Shown: positions 34,364 to 45,774 of the stretch, one piece after another | How positions within the stretch are numbered: position 1 is the first letter of the stretch | Layout: each line of letters starts with the position of its first letter | From: Hofstenia miamia | Lineage: Eukaryota; Xenacoelomorpha; Acoela | Assembly: GCA_004352715.1 (NCBI GenBank) | Contig: SCFE01000007.1 | Span: 596,086-660,085 of the forward strand | DNA: 64,000 bases | Direction: 5' to 3' | Position numbers and translations under genes: made by a program | The notes under the pieces: generated by a model | The model's input: the letters and a program-made list of their open reading frames with translations, nothing else | Told to the model about the DNA's origin: nothing | Databases searched by the model: none

Positions 34364-36087
34364 AGCTGCCAAAACTTGCAAAAACCTCATATACGTTGTC
34401 CTAAATTACGTAAGATTTTTGATACTATAGCAGGGCGTATCTCAATAAGAAACAGGAATTCTGTATAATGTACAAAGCTAAAATGCCTCAATAAAAAAAT
34501 GCCAATATAAAAAGAAATTTTCGTATATTAGGAAATAATACATCATCAGCATGTATCTGTAGCAATGAAGAAATGCTTGTATCTTCGATTTGCAACAATG
34601 CCTTTTCCATCTCCCTAGTTCACTATAAAAATTGCTTACCTGGAGCAAAAACTTTTCCGATTTAGCCACCAGCACTTGCTCTAGATCGACCAAATCCTCT
34701 TCAGTTTTTTATTTGATGATATCAAGAATTAGAGCGCAAAGCTTAAAATACATTCGTTGATCTGTAGTAAATCACACTGATATTTCTGCTCAGACCTTTT
34801 GAAATATTCACTAATCGACTCTGCAGGGGTACATTGGTTCGTAAAGTCTGCTTTTGACATGTGCGAGGTCTTCTTTCTTCGCAGTTGACAGACTGTGCCA
34901 ATTCAATTCAAATTATACCAAATGTTTTACGATTTTTGTTGCACAAAATCTCTTTTAATTGCATTTAAATATATTCGAACTCTTAATTTGCTGAATAGCT
35001 TACAAAAAATACATTATAACAAACTCAACAGCTTTTCTATTTAATTTTCATATTAAACAACAAATAATTGGAACAAAATTTCATAAAAATCAAGAAGGGC
35101 AACGCAGCTACATTTGTTTACGGTTAAATTTAATTTTATTTGCTTTAATATTCATGAAATTGCATCTTGTGATATAATCCTTGCGAAAACCAAATTTTTT
35201 AGAGAGAATGTTTTCTGATTTTAAATACTCGGATGTTTGATGATTTAGTAGTCTTCTAAAAGAATGGCTACTACAAATGGGTCTATAATTTTTTGCGTTT
35301 AAGAGTACAGCTTTTTATATAGAGGACTTAGTCGGATTTTTCTAAAGATTTCCGGATATTTGTTGTCAATTATACATTGGTTAAATGCCATAGCAAATGC
35401 TAACTAAAAATATGAAAAAAGCGCTTAATAATAAAAATTGGAAGATTATAAGAGGCAGTCGATTTATTTTTGTCCAAGATTTTTAATTATGATTATGGAC
35501 ATTGATAGATATTTTTTTTACTTTTATATTGAGGAAAATTCAAATTGCCAAGTGTCTTAAAGTTTATATTTTGGTGGTCTATTATTCTTATTTTTTCTAT
35601 TGTATTTTGATTATCAATACTTAACTTTGATAATGCCATTTGAAATCCATATATATTTGCCCAGAATCTTATGAATATATTGCCATTTTTTCGTTTATGT
35701 TGTTTAAATCATTGAAAACTTTTCTGTCTTAATGCAGATTTTGTATTTCTTTATTGTTTAACTATCTTTGATTTTGCTTAATTATTCCAATTAGTGAATG
35801 TCGGTTCTATTTTAGCGATATGAAATAGATTTCTTTTAATGCTTGCGTGTTCATGTATGGCACTGTCATCCCTTTCGATAAAGCAAATTTATGCTCGCTT
35901 TCAATTTTATTTTTCGGCATTAAATTGATGCCGCTTTATTAATTGCATTGCAAATTTCTTTTGAAATATAATTAGTTATTCAAGATCTAGATTTTAGATT
36001 ATATATGAAGTCCAACGATATGTTTTTCAAAACCCTTTCCATTATTACGTTTGAGTAATTTAGATAATCCCTTCCATAATTTTTTTT

Positions 36088-36128
<41 letters not shown>

Positions 36129-36880
36129 AAAGAGTGTGGTCGCTGAATGATTCGAACATGTCATGTCTTGTAGAGCAGTCAACATTTACACAACGAAATT
36201 AGTATGGGTCACAAAATTCTCTTAACAATTTTTTTCAAGTGTATTCAAATTATTTATATTAAGGTCACCAAATATATTTATGGAATAGTAGGGTCACTTA
36301 CTTCGAAAAATACGTTTGCCTTAAATTAAAATAGTCAATATGATAATCTTAATTTGGATTGTATGTGATATTAATCAAATTATATAATTTCAATAAATAG
36401 TGATTCAAATATATCGTGGTTTGATTCATTTACGCACTGGTTTAAGACATTTTCGAACTAATATCATGAGCCCGCAACCTCGACCTAATATCGAAATAAT
36501 GTCGGTCAGGATTTTAAACAAATTAGAGTTAGTTTCATGCTGTAACCAAGTTTCTGTAATTGAGAATATTGTTTTTTGACCTATCTTATTTATTAAGTTA
36601 AAGAATTATTGCTGATTGAATTAAGGCTTCTAACATTGAGATAAACGAATTTATAGTTATCGCAGTAATTTTTTAATTTATTTTCTATTTGCGATTCGTT
36701 TAGGATTGGACCGGGTTAAGCTTAATGTCTCCTGAGAGACCTAATTTTATGAAATAAAAGTATTTATTTAGGTGATTTTAAGAAGAAATTACTGAATTTT
36801 ACTGTGTATGCGTAATTTGTTAAATGCGGTCATTATGAGGTCATGACTTTGTAACATAACATAGTTGACTAAGTACATGC
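34364..36880. other. AT-rich stretch; (TA)n and tRNA-like fragment
   Basis: No gene recognised. (TA)n at 36091-36126. Next to it on the minus strand (36180-36125) CTGCTCTACAAGACATGACA runs into GTTCGAATC, which resembles a B box of a tRNA-derived SINE, but without A box. Confidence 0.4.
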
Positions 36881-36884
36881 AACA

Positions 36885-37615
36885 AAATTTAACCGTTTTC
36901 TGTACATTTTCATAAAAGTTCGGATAAAGGAGGCGTCAGAAGAAAAACTCGATGATTTGAGGAATTGGCAGCTTTGAGGTTGGTGACATTCACAATTCGA
37001 AATGATTGAAGAGAAATTAAACTAGGTTGGAAGAATCCTTTTAAGACTTGAGTGATATGAGTAATTCTTGCCGAAATAACTGTATTCCATCACGAAGGTT
37101 GAAGTTGATACTTCGTGGCGAATTTAGAGAGCTTTTGAAGACAGGAATGACATTTATTTTTTTGGTAGATAGACGCGATAAGGTCATCTCTGAGAAATTT
37201 TTGAGGTTATTGGCTAGTATTCGATCTTTGCGAAAGTTGACAAGAGTTGTGAGCTGGACATGAATGAATTATCATTGTTTGATTTGAAAAGAGAACGGAC
37301 ATACTTCAACATACTTCTTCCGGTGATAAAAGAGGTGGTTCCGGGTTTGATTGATAAAGGAGCTTTGAAATGATTGTGTTGTTGACGGATATTTCGAGGT
37401 TGAGGCGAGCGATTTTCTGGAGAATATTCACTGAAAGATTCACATCAATGAGATGAAGGTGAAGGGAATCTGGAGTTTTACGTTGAGGGAAGTGTATGAT
37501 GGAGGGTCTTCTGACTAATAGCAGAGTCTGATAAAAAGCGGAAAAGAAGTAAGAGAGAGATTTTTCTTTTTTAAGACGAGAGAAGAGTTGATGAAGCGGT
37601 ATATCTTTTTATAAC
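36885..37615 (-). pseudogene. Unrecognised protein-coding remnant
   Basis: A minus-strand frame without ATG but open for about 100 codons (about 37600-37300) reads PLHQLFSRLKKEKSLSYFFS, later HLHLIDVNLSVNILQKIARL and SKLLYQSNPEPPLLSPEEV. After a stop the coding character moves to the next frame (MLKYVRSLFKSNNDNSFMSS) and then to a third (NNLKNFSEMTLSRLSTKK, RDGIQLFRQELLISLK), down to about 36885. Local G+C is higher than in the flanks. The chain of frames reads like one protein of about 240 residues damaged by indels. I do not recognise the family; a transposon protein or a host pseudogene are both possible. Confidence 0.4.
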
Positions 37616-37619
37616 AATA

Positions 37620-38707
37620 ATGACAATGTCTTTCTTTTCTAGCGCAAAGAGTATATATTGTAATCTAGTGCGCTGTCATTTCAAATTAATAAGTACTTTA
37701 GCAAGAATTTACAAACTTATTGAATAAAAATGTTATTTAAATAATTTTCTTTTAAAAGCCATCCTCATGACACGACTACTATTTTTAGTCATGATGAGTT
37801 GCATTACTATTTAGTAGCTAGGGAATTTACATATTCGCAAATTATTTGAAGTATAAATGAAAAGACATTAAAAGTTACAATAAAACCCAAAATTCAAAAT
37901 GTTTTTTATTTCAAAGACTAAGAAAGCAAGTTTTGAAAGCTGTGCAACACTGAAGATTGGCAGGAAGAATGAAAAAACTAAATAAGATAAGTTATCAAAT
38001 TTTTTTGCTTTCAATAGTTGACTTTGAATAATTAGAATTGAAATCCGTGGAAATTGAAAAATTTTTCAATATAGCGAAATTCGATTGAATCAATTTCCAA
38101 ATTGATTGTAATATGTGCCTAGAATAACAAACAAAACTTTCTCAATTACTGATCAAACTAATATTTTGTAAAGAGCCTGATTTTTCTAAACTATGATTAT
38201 ACAATATTGTTTAAAGATGCTTATAATTTTTTGGAATGTATTTTAGATGTTTTTTGTGAAGTCTCTGAATTAACGCAAAAATTTAAACTGTGAAATTTGC
38301 TTTGAATGGGTAAACATAAATAATTCTGCTTTGAAATTATACAAAATTCTCATCTGTGAAATTAAATTTTCTAAATGTAATTTACATAACTTTTTATCCA
38401 TCTAGCTTAACATTAATTTCTATTGTTTTATATAAGAAATTATATATTTATAATCAGATTTAGTCCCATTTTGCTTAAACACCACAGAAATTTTATCATT
38501 TTTTAATCAATTCTACTGAAGTATCATAATATATATTTTTTATTCTTAAACAATCTGTTTGATAGTAATGAACGAGTTGCAAAAGCATTAAATATAAATT
38601 CTGTAGTAAAAGATACATTAAATAACACCAGGAATTTAATAGTTAAGCATTGTTAAAATTTCAAATGCGTATAAAGTTTGTTAGGTACTTGTCTATCGGA
38701 GTATCTT
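37620..38707. other. AT-rich 3' flank of the anoctamin gene
   Basis: No gene recognised. No poly-A tract of the kind that would mark a retrocopy lies directly behind the anoctamin stop codon. Confidence 0.5.
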
Positions 38708-41098
38708 TTATTCCAGATCTGAGCTCACTGATGCTTTCTGAAAATTGGCACCAGCACTGCTAAGCAATTGTCGTGCTAGATACTTCTTTCGCTTGATTTT
38801 GACATCAACACTTTCTGGTACATCAGGTATGAGGAATTCCATGAGACTTTGACCAAAGAACACCAAGTGCTCAAAAATTACCACAAATGTGATTTTATAG
38901 AACATTATAATCCAGGCGTTTGTTTCCTTACGGCTTTCTTCCGGACTGCTAAGCAAAGTTAAGTAAATGGGATTACTGCGATAATAGCAAGAAATATTTT
39001 TGTTGTCGTAGAGAATCTCTGTTTCACGAAGAGTGCTTTTATAGTAACCATCTGTGCTATAGTCATTTTGAAAGAAATAAACAGTACGTTCAATAAACTC
39101 AGATGTAAATGCAATTAAGAACGCATTTCCAATCACAGCTAATTTTGTAATGGTTGATAGGATTGTTTCCCATATTCCAATCCCTTTAGTTAGTTGTCCA
39201 ACAGGCCTCCTAACTGATGCTACAAGCTTGTAAGCATCTACTCGAATTTCAGCGATGTTGTTCAAATAAGCAAACAGTGGAGCGAGCGGAAAGGCAATTA
39301 CAAACACTGTGACGAATCCAAATTGAAGAACCATCTCTAAATATTCATAGAATAGGCCATCAAATGCAGGTAATGAAAAGTTTTCTTCTTCCCCTCTCAT
39401 TTTCTCATAACCATCTTGGGATTTCTGGAAACATTTCTTTATTCGATATTTTAAAAATGGTACGACACACTCAGAGATGTTGCTTATAATTTGCTTACCC
39501 ACCATTATCACAGCCAACTGTTGGAAGAGCTCTGACAAACAACTCCCCGCACATACTTCAAGCTCATTAGTATTTGGAGGACCTACGAATTTCCCCTTAA
39601 CAAAAGCAATATAAAAGAGGGACGAGTAGTAATTTACAAACTGGAAAATGAAACTTTTTAAAGTAAGACTGTTTTGATATTCTTCGTAGGTTCTATGCAT
39701 CTCCCAATTGTTGAGAAAAACAGCAATTTTCTCATAAAATGATGATAGAAGCATAATGACAATAAGATTCAGAAACGCCCCAGAAGAACTTGAAACAGTA
39801 CCTGCCTGATTTTTGTAATTTCCGCTGTGATTCATGATAAAGCCCATTATGATGATTCTATAGAAAATGATTGCAACCACAAATATGATCACAACCCCTA
39901 ACATAGTTGTAACTATAAACAGTGACGAAATGGATCTAATAATGCGGACATATTTTGGAAAATAAGGCTCTTCTTGGTCAGTGACAGGATTTACTCGCGT
40001 ACTAGTTGCAAGAGCAACGTACTGAGGTCTTGGCTTTTCTTCTTCTGATGTGATATCAAACACATCCCAATGATATTCGTAGTATTTACTTTTGCGCCGC
40101 CAAAGTTCCTGAACTGTGACTGACCATATCGCTATGAACACTGCATATAAGACTGTAGCAATGTTATCACTTACATGGGAAAAATATGCATACATACAGT
40201 TTGAAGATATTGGTCTCGGCATGCAATCCTTGCAAGTTGGACAAAATAGACTCTCATTTCCAGCTTCATTGCATACAAATTCAATTGCCTTGCTATGTTT
40301 AAAAGTTGAAACCCCATAAATAAACACGAAGATTCCAATAACTGCGCTAGGCAACAGCATTTGTGTGTAGAAACCCAACCAAGCAAAATAAAAAGCAATC
40401 TGTGTTCCAAAGTATTCGTTAACGTGATCCAAAGGTTGTCTTTTCCAAAAATTTGAAGGATGGGCCCAGTAATCATATAAAATCTGACGCGGGGTTAATT
40501 CGGCACCACTGCTTCTGTTTATCATTCCCTCATGCAAAGGAAAAGCCGCTTCAATAACTCCCTTTGCAGCTAATCTCTCGATTCCTACTTGGGCTTTTTT
40601 CACTTTTCCAAATACCAATCGGTCCAATATGTCATGACACATTTTCGAGCGCTGCTGAGCAGTGAAAAATGTATTTGGTTTGTCATGATCAATATAATTT
40701 TTCAAATTCATCTTCCTAAATGGTACCATGTAGAAATCCGTAACCGTTGTTGGTAATTTCAGTACAAAAGGTTTCTTAATACAACAATAGATCTTGCTCC
40801 ATAACGAATCCTTGTCTTTATCGAAGCTTGTTTCTTCACTTACTGGCATCTGTAAATTCGAATCTTCCGCTTCTTGGAGAAGAACTGGAAATGGTACATG
40901 AATTTTTATATAAGAATACTGTGAAACACTGTTATCAATTTCGAAATCTATTCCTTTTGCTTCTACTTCAGATAGAAACTTGTCCAATTTCTGCTTATCC
41001 TTGAATTTCGTGAATTCCTTTTGTGCGACCATCATATAATCAATACGTCGGATTCCATCAGCAAAATATAAATACGAACCAGCGTTCATTCCCTTCAA
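38708..41098 (-). CDS. Anoctamin (TMEM16 family) membrane protein, intronless
   Basis: One uninterrupted frame of 796 codons. The N-terminus has the anoctamin dimerisation domain: DGIRRIDYMMVA at residue 14, YIKIHVPFPVLL, then FFTAQQRSKMCHDIL and AAFPLHEG. The membrane core starts with YWAHPSNFWKRQPLDHVNEY and YFAWLGFYTQMLLPSAVIG. The Cys-rich outer loop (CPTCKDC) lies near residue 290, then WRRKSKYYEYHWDV, FQFVNYYSSLFYIAF, LAVIMVGKQI and the calcium-site helices. Of these TM7 has EYLEM (about 582-588) and TM8 EIRVD (about 613-617), both keeping the acidic pairs that bind calcium in the family. The C-terminus IPDVPESVDVKIKRKKYLAR is the usual end. Members are calcium-gated chloride channels or lipid scramblases; which one cannot be read here. 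Length is slightly short (usually 850-1000) because the N-terminus is compact. The ATG follows a stop-rich region. Confidence 0.93.
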   Translation of the reverse strand: MKGMNAGSYLYFADGIRRIDYMMVAQKEFTKFKDKQKLDKFLSEVEAKGIDFEIDNSVSQYSYIKIHVPFPVLLQEAEDSNLQMPVSEETSFDKDKDSLWSKIYCCIKKPFVLKLPTTVTDFYMVPFRKMNLKNYIDHDKPNTFFTAQQRSKMCHDILDRLVFGKVKKAQVGIERLAAKGVIEAAFPLHEGMINRSSGAELTPRQILYDYWAHPSNFWKRQPLDHVNEYFGTQIAFYFAWLGFYTQMLLPSAVIGIFVFIYGVSTFKHSKAIEFVCNEAGNESLFCPTCKDCMPRPISSNCMYAYFSHVSDNIATVLYAVFIAIWSVTVQELWRRKSKYYEYHWDVFDITSEEEKPRPQYVALATSTRVNPVTDQEEPYFPKYVRIIRSISSLFIVTTMLGVVIIFVVAIIFYRIIIMGFIMNHSGNYKNQAGTVSSSSGAFLNLIVIMLLSSFYEKIAVFLNNWEMHRTYEEYQNSLTLKSFIFQFVNYYSSLFYIAFVKGKFVGPPNTNELEVCAGSCLSELFQQLAVIMVGKQIISNISECVVPFLKYRIKKCFQKSQDGYEKMRGEEENFSLPAFDGLFYEYLEMVLQFGFVTVFVIAFPLAPLFAYLNNIAEIRVDAYKLVASVRRPVGQLTKGIGIWETILSTITKLAVIGNAFLIAFTSEFIERTVYFFQNDYSTDGYYKSTLRETEILYDNKNISCYYRSNPIYLTLLSSPEESRKETNAWIIMFYKITFVVIFEHLVFFGQSLMEFLIPDVPESVDVKIKRKKYLARQLLSSAGANFQKASVSSDLE

Positions 41099-44000
41099 TT
41101 ATCAAAATGATTATTTGAGAATTTGAATAGTTCTTTAGCGAACAATTCAGTCAAGAGGTTGAATGCAATTTATGCAAATTTATTGGCACGCAAAATATCT
41201 TTATGTTATATTAATTGATGTGTGGTAATAGTCAATTGGACAGGTTTCGGCAGGCGTGATTGCAATTTTACGTGATTTGAATAATTTATCATTATTCACG
41301 TCTATGATCGGCCTTAACATGAATTTAATTTGAATGAAGTAACGAATTTTCATTCCTTTCAATACTCAGAATTTTCTGAGGATGAAATTTCAGTCATTAT
41401 CAAGTTGAGACACAAAAAATGGAGTGAAGCCACTGAGTTGCACAACGGGAGGATTTGCATGTCTGCCGGCAACAGGCAGTATTTTTGCAGGGCTTACCGG
41501 CAGCAAATATAAAAGAATTAGGTTATTTCGGAAACATGTAACCTTTCATAAAATGGAATTCAAGTTTTTTTAAAAATTAACACTTTTATTGCTTTTAATA
41601 GAAACGTTCTATTTAATATAAAGCTACTAAATTAATGTAAATACTGTAACTAATGTGGCTACTCTAAGTAACTTTAGTGTAAAAGTGAATCCAGTGAAGA
41701 AAAAATATCTCTTTCTAGGTTCATGCAGAACTATGCAAAATGCATAGGGAAATACGTCGCAGTAAGGAAACAACTACATTACGTAGCAGGCTTCTACCGG
41801 CCATGAAATATATTAATTCTGACAGCAGACCGGCCGTCTCAGGGGTCTGTGCAACATTGTGAAGTCATTATAAACTGTCAAAACCTTGAACAGATATATC
41901 TCACAATTTCGGATTTTTATATTTTCTTAAATTTTTACAAAATATTTTGCCATAACCAAAAAACATTTAGCCCTGATAAAAGGGGGTCATTCTGCAGTCA
42001 CACTATTAGCGTTTATGAAATATGAGCGAAATTCAGGGTTGCTACAATAATTACTATTTTCAAAACAATACACTTAAGTGCTATATGTTCCATTTCTAAC
42101 TAATGAAATTATTTTTTGGAATTATTTCACTTTTCGTCAGCATCATACATTAAAAAAATTATGTAAGTTAAACAAAAGAATTTCAGCAACAATTTTTTTA
42201 GTGCGTTATCAATTTTTGTATACTAAAGTGTAGATCCATTTGAAATAACTGACCATCTCTTAGGCTTTTATTTCCGTTCATCCTCTCCAGTCACTATTAG
42301 ATTCTTCTACATTATGGCGAGACAGAGACTGTGAGACTGAGGCGAGAAATGAGACTCCAAACTTTTTGAGACTAGAAGATTGCAAAAATTTTAACCAAAC
42401 TAAACTTCCAATTTACCACTTTTAAATAAATTCAAATACGCAATCTAGTGTTTGTTTTCTTAAACCTTAAACAAAACCATAGAAGAATATATTCGATGCC
42501 GAAACTTAAGACTTACTTTTTAGAGATTGGGACTAAAATATTAAAGTCTCGAATAACCTGTTGAGAACTTCATGCATCTTCTTGTTAAACCACACCAACA
42601 ATTGCAATTAATGTTGAAAGTGTGCATAGTTGATTATAATTCATAATTACTAATAATATAAAGATTCTCCTCATAAAATAATGATAATGCCATTTTTCTA
42701 GATATATATACAACCATTAATGAAATAAATAGGCCTAACCACATCTTAATCACGTTAACAATATGTTGAATTTAATTATTTTGTAATATATTTATCATAA
42801 ATTAAATATTATACGTGGGAATAATAATGTAAGTTTTTAATATAAAATTTCACCACAATATATAAATTATTAGCGACATTTATTAAATTTTTTATACAAT
42901 ACCTTTTCAAAAAAGATGTAGGGAATTTAGCCCTTCTTGTCTGGGTATGATTTATTTTTCCATAAAAATGCTAAAATATAATTTCAAAATCACTAAGCCA
43001 TAGGTTCAACTGTACTAAATTTTTACAATAATAGTAAGCATTTGGCATGGCAGTAATGACGTCGAGTAGACCAAGGTGCCATTTGAAGCATTTGCCAGGA
43101 CTTTAATACAATATCAGAAGAAAAAATAGCACATATATAACCTAAAGTACTTGGAAAGCTATTGAATTATTGCATGTATCAAAATATTTTGATTTGTCTA
43201 TATGCTTTGTATCAAAAAATGGGAATATTGAGAGTTTTGCATTTCGTTAAAATTTTTTGTGGTATTGTTTTTAAACTAGTCATGCAGAACAAACGAGACA
43301 CAATTGAATTTCTGTATCAAAATATCGCCCATGGTTTTAGTTTTTTATACACAGACTGCCTTCTGCAGAAACTTTAACGTTCTGGAAAGTGGCTGATCTC
43401 TCAAAAGAAAGCTGGAAGTAGCCGTTTTGTGAAAATTTCGGGACATAAAAATCAAAGGTTGACAAACTTTGGTTTTGAAAATCCCATTTTCTGTGGGCGA
43501 GGCATAGCTAGAAAGTTTACAGAAAGAACTTGAATTTCTGTTCACCATTCGAAAGTGCATTAGTCGTAGGCTAAATGGGGAGTAAAGAAGAAACTGCCAA
43601 AGATTGAACCGAATATCACAGATTTAAACAAGGAAAACGACAGAGTTATGCAGAAACATGGGGAAACTACAGTTTTCAAGACATCTTTCTCTCGGTTGAC
43701 TGCATTTTTCAGTTGCATCGAAAAAATGTCAAGTCTTAATGCATTGGTCAGCAGGAAAGGCTTTAAAAAAAGTCGCCAAAGTTCTGTTCAAAAGTTATGG
43801 CTTATTGGGATGCACTGTTATATTCGGAATTTTTTTGAAAATTATCTCTGAAGGAATGATTAACAGTAAAAAATTGTGGCGAAATTGTGTTATAGTTTGT
43901 TCCATATGAAAATGCACTACACCCCAATGGCCGGATAGTAGAGAAAAATGGCAAAACCTCACTCCTTCCGTGACTCAAAAACTTCATGACTGAAAACTAC

Positions 44001-44362
44001 ATTTAAGTTCTGCAGTGTCATAGTAAAATTTATGCATGTTTTCATAAATAGGAATTTAAGTAGTATTTTGTTTAGCATAATAATTTGATAGTTCGATGCA
44101 ATTAATGCTTTTCCTCTGCAATGTTATTGGAATATTGCCTGTTCACATAAAGACTGCAGTTACATTGGTTTTCTGGTAAATCTATAGACTCTTCATCATA
44201 TTTTGTAAACGTTAACAATAAACACAAAGTTGACTATTTATTAGTGCTGTTCGACAAATTGATCTAGTAGTGTGTATTGATAATTGATTGACTCAGCCTC
44301 CAAATTCGATTCAATTATCAATTAGCAAATTAGGGCCTTTACGCAGTTGTTTTAAGTGTGGT
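41099..44362. other. Stretch without a recognised gene
   Basis: Upstream of the anoctamin gene; its promoter should lie within the first few hundred bases but no clear element is visible. A GC-richer part at 43080-44000 has only short frames and no motif. Confidence 0.5.
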
Positions 44363-44806
44363 AGGTTTTTAATGTCGAATTGTTTAATGTTGTCCCTTAG
44401 AAATGCCGTATTTTTTAATGCCGTAATTTTTTAATGTCCTAAATTTTTAATGTCGTAAATTTGATATATTAAATATATTTAACTTGGTTTAGGGTTGAGG
44501 TCTATAAAATAATACAGAAATAAGGTTTTGGGTTAGGGTTTAGGTTAAGGAAAATTTATTTGAGACTTGGGTTTAAGGCTTAGGTTTATAAAATAATAAA
44601 GAAATAGGGTGTGGGTTAGTGGTGTTTGGTTTACGAAACATCCATTTGAGACTTGGGTTTAGGATTTAGGTTTATAAAATAATGAAGAAATAAGGTTTTG
44701 AGTTAGGTTTAGGAATAGACATTTGCAAAAATTACGAGATTAAAATTAAATAACTACGGCAGTAAAAATTACGATATTAAAAAAATGATACTACAGTAAG
44801 CCACTC
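44363..44806. repeat. Fold-back repeat with telomere-like minisatellite core
   Basis: Left arm (44363-44465): four or five units related to TTTTTAATGCCGTAAT. Core (44480-44720): nearly three units of about 85 bases, each starting TATAAAATAAT (44503, 44587, 44673) and holding GGGTTAGGGTTTAGG-like motifs. Right arm (44730-44790): AAAAATTACGATATTAAAAA, inverted relative to the left arm. This suggests a non-autonomous fold-back element. Confidence 0.65.
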
Positions 44807-45446
44807 ATTACTGCCTTAGGCTTTGACAAATGGGAATTTACCGAAACCAATTGAGTACGTCAATTTAAGTAAGAGTTTAACATCATAATAAAATTTCCAC
44901 CAATTTCAAATTTATGCGCAAGTTTCATAATATAAAAATCATGATGTACACGATCAAATGCATTTCGAAAATTTAAAATTACTAAATGAATTGGGTGTGA
45001 GAATCTAAGCAATTGCTAACTTCTCCAAGAAAATTTATATGGTAGAGAATCCAGATCAAAATCTGTCTTAATTAGACGATATTTGATTGGTAATTATTCG
45101 ATATGATGTACTGAAGACAAATTTTTCAAAACGAAGGGCAACTTTAGAAAAATACTACTAGGTCTATAAATCGAATATTTCGATTTTGAAGCTTTTTATG
45201 AACAGGAATTATTTTTGCAATTTTCCAGATCTCTGGATAATTTTACCATCTGTAATAATAAATTGAAAGAGCATGAATAAATGTATTTGTTGAAATCTGT
45301 TTGATGTTTGGTAAAGACCGTAGTTGCTATATCCTATAAAAGTAATTCTACTTTCTTTATCGATAGATCAATTTCATGAAATCTTCGGGATCCAAAATAA
45401 TTTTGCAACTTTGAATTAGAAAGTAATATTATGAGTTTAGCTTGAA

Positions 45447-45745
45447 GTCGAACCCGAACCTATCAGAATATTTACTACCGGAATCCGATCCCAAACTCAG
45501 AATTCTGATTCGCACCATTTAACGGCAAGAATCCATCGCCAATCAAACAACGATTCATATTAGTCAATTTCTGAGAATAGAAACAGCCATTCATTGGAAT
45601 GAATTAATATCTTCAGTCTTTGTCAAATAAGTGGTGATTAACATCAGCAGCTTTTTGATCAATCTAAGATCTATACTCGTAACCAACCCTGTACAAACAA
45701 TTTCATACCTAAACTGATTCGAAATACGAAATCGGGTCGGGTTTG
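45447..45745. repeat. Possible MITE with inverted ends
   Basis: Starts CGAACCCGAACC and ends AAATCGGGTCGGGTTTG, imperfect inverses of each other. The inside has no coding frame. Confidence 0.35.
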
Positions 45746-45774
45746 TTCTTATTATTGTTATAATAATAATATTA

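Noticed and set aside
36125-36180. tRNA on the minus strand from GTTCGAATC
   Set aside because: T-arm pairing fails beyond three pairs and no 5' half is present.
40171-40476. 101-codon minus-strand frame inside the anoctamin gene
   Set aside because: Different frame overlapping a 796-codon conserved coding region; no own motif.
43162-43851. Short frames in the GC-richer part at 43-44 kb as a gene
   Set aside because: Frames on both strands are short, lack splice-site logic and any motif.
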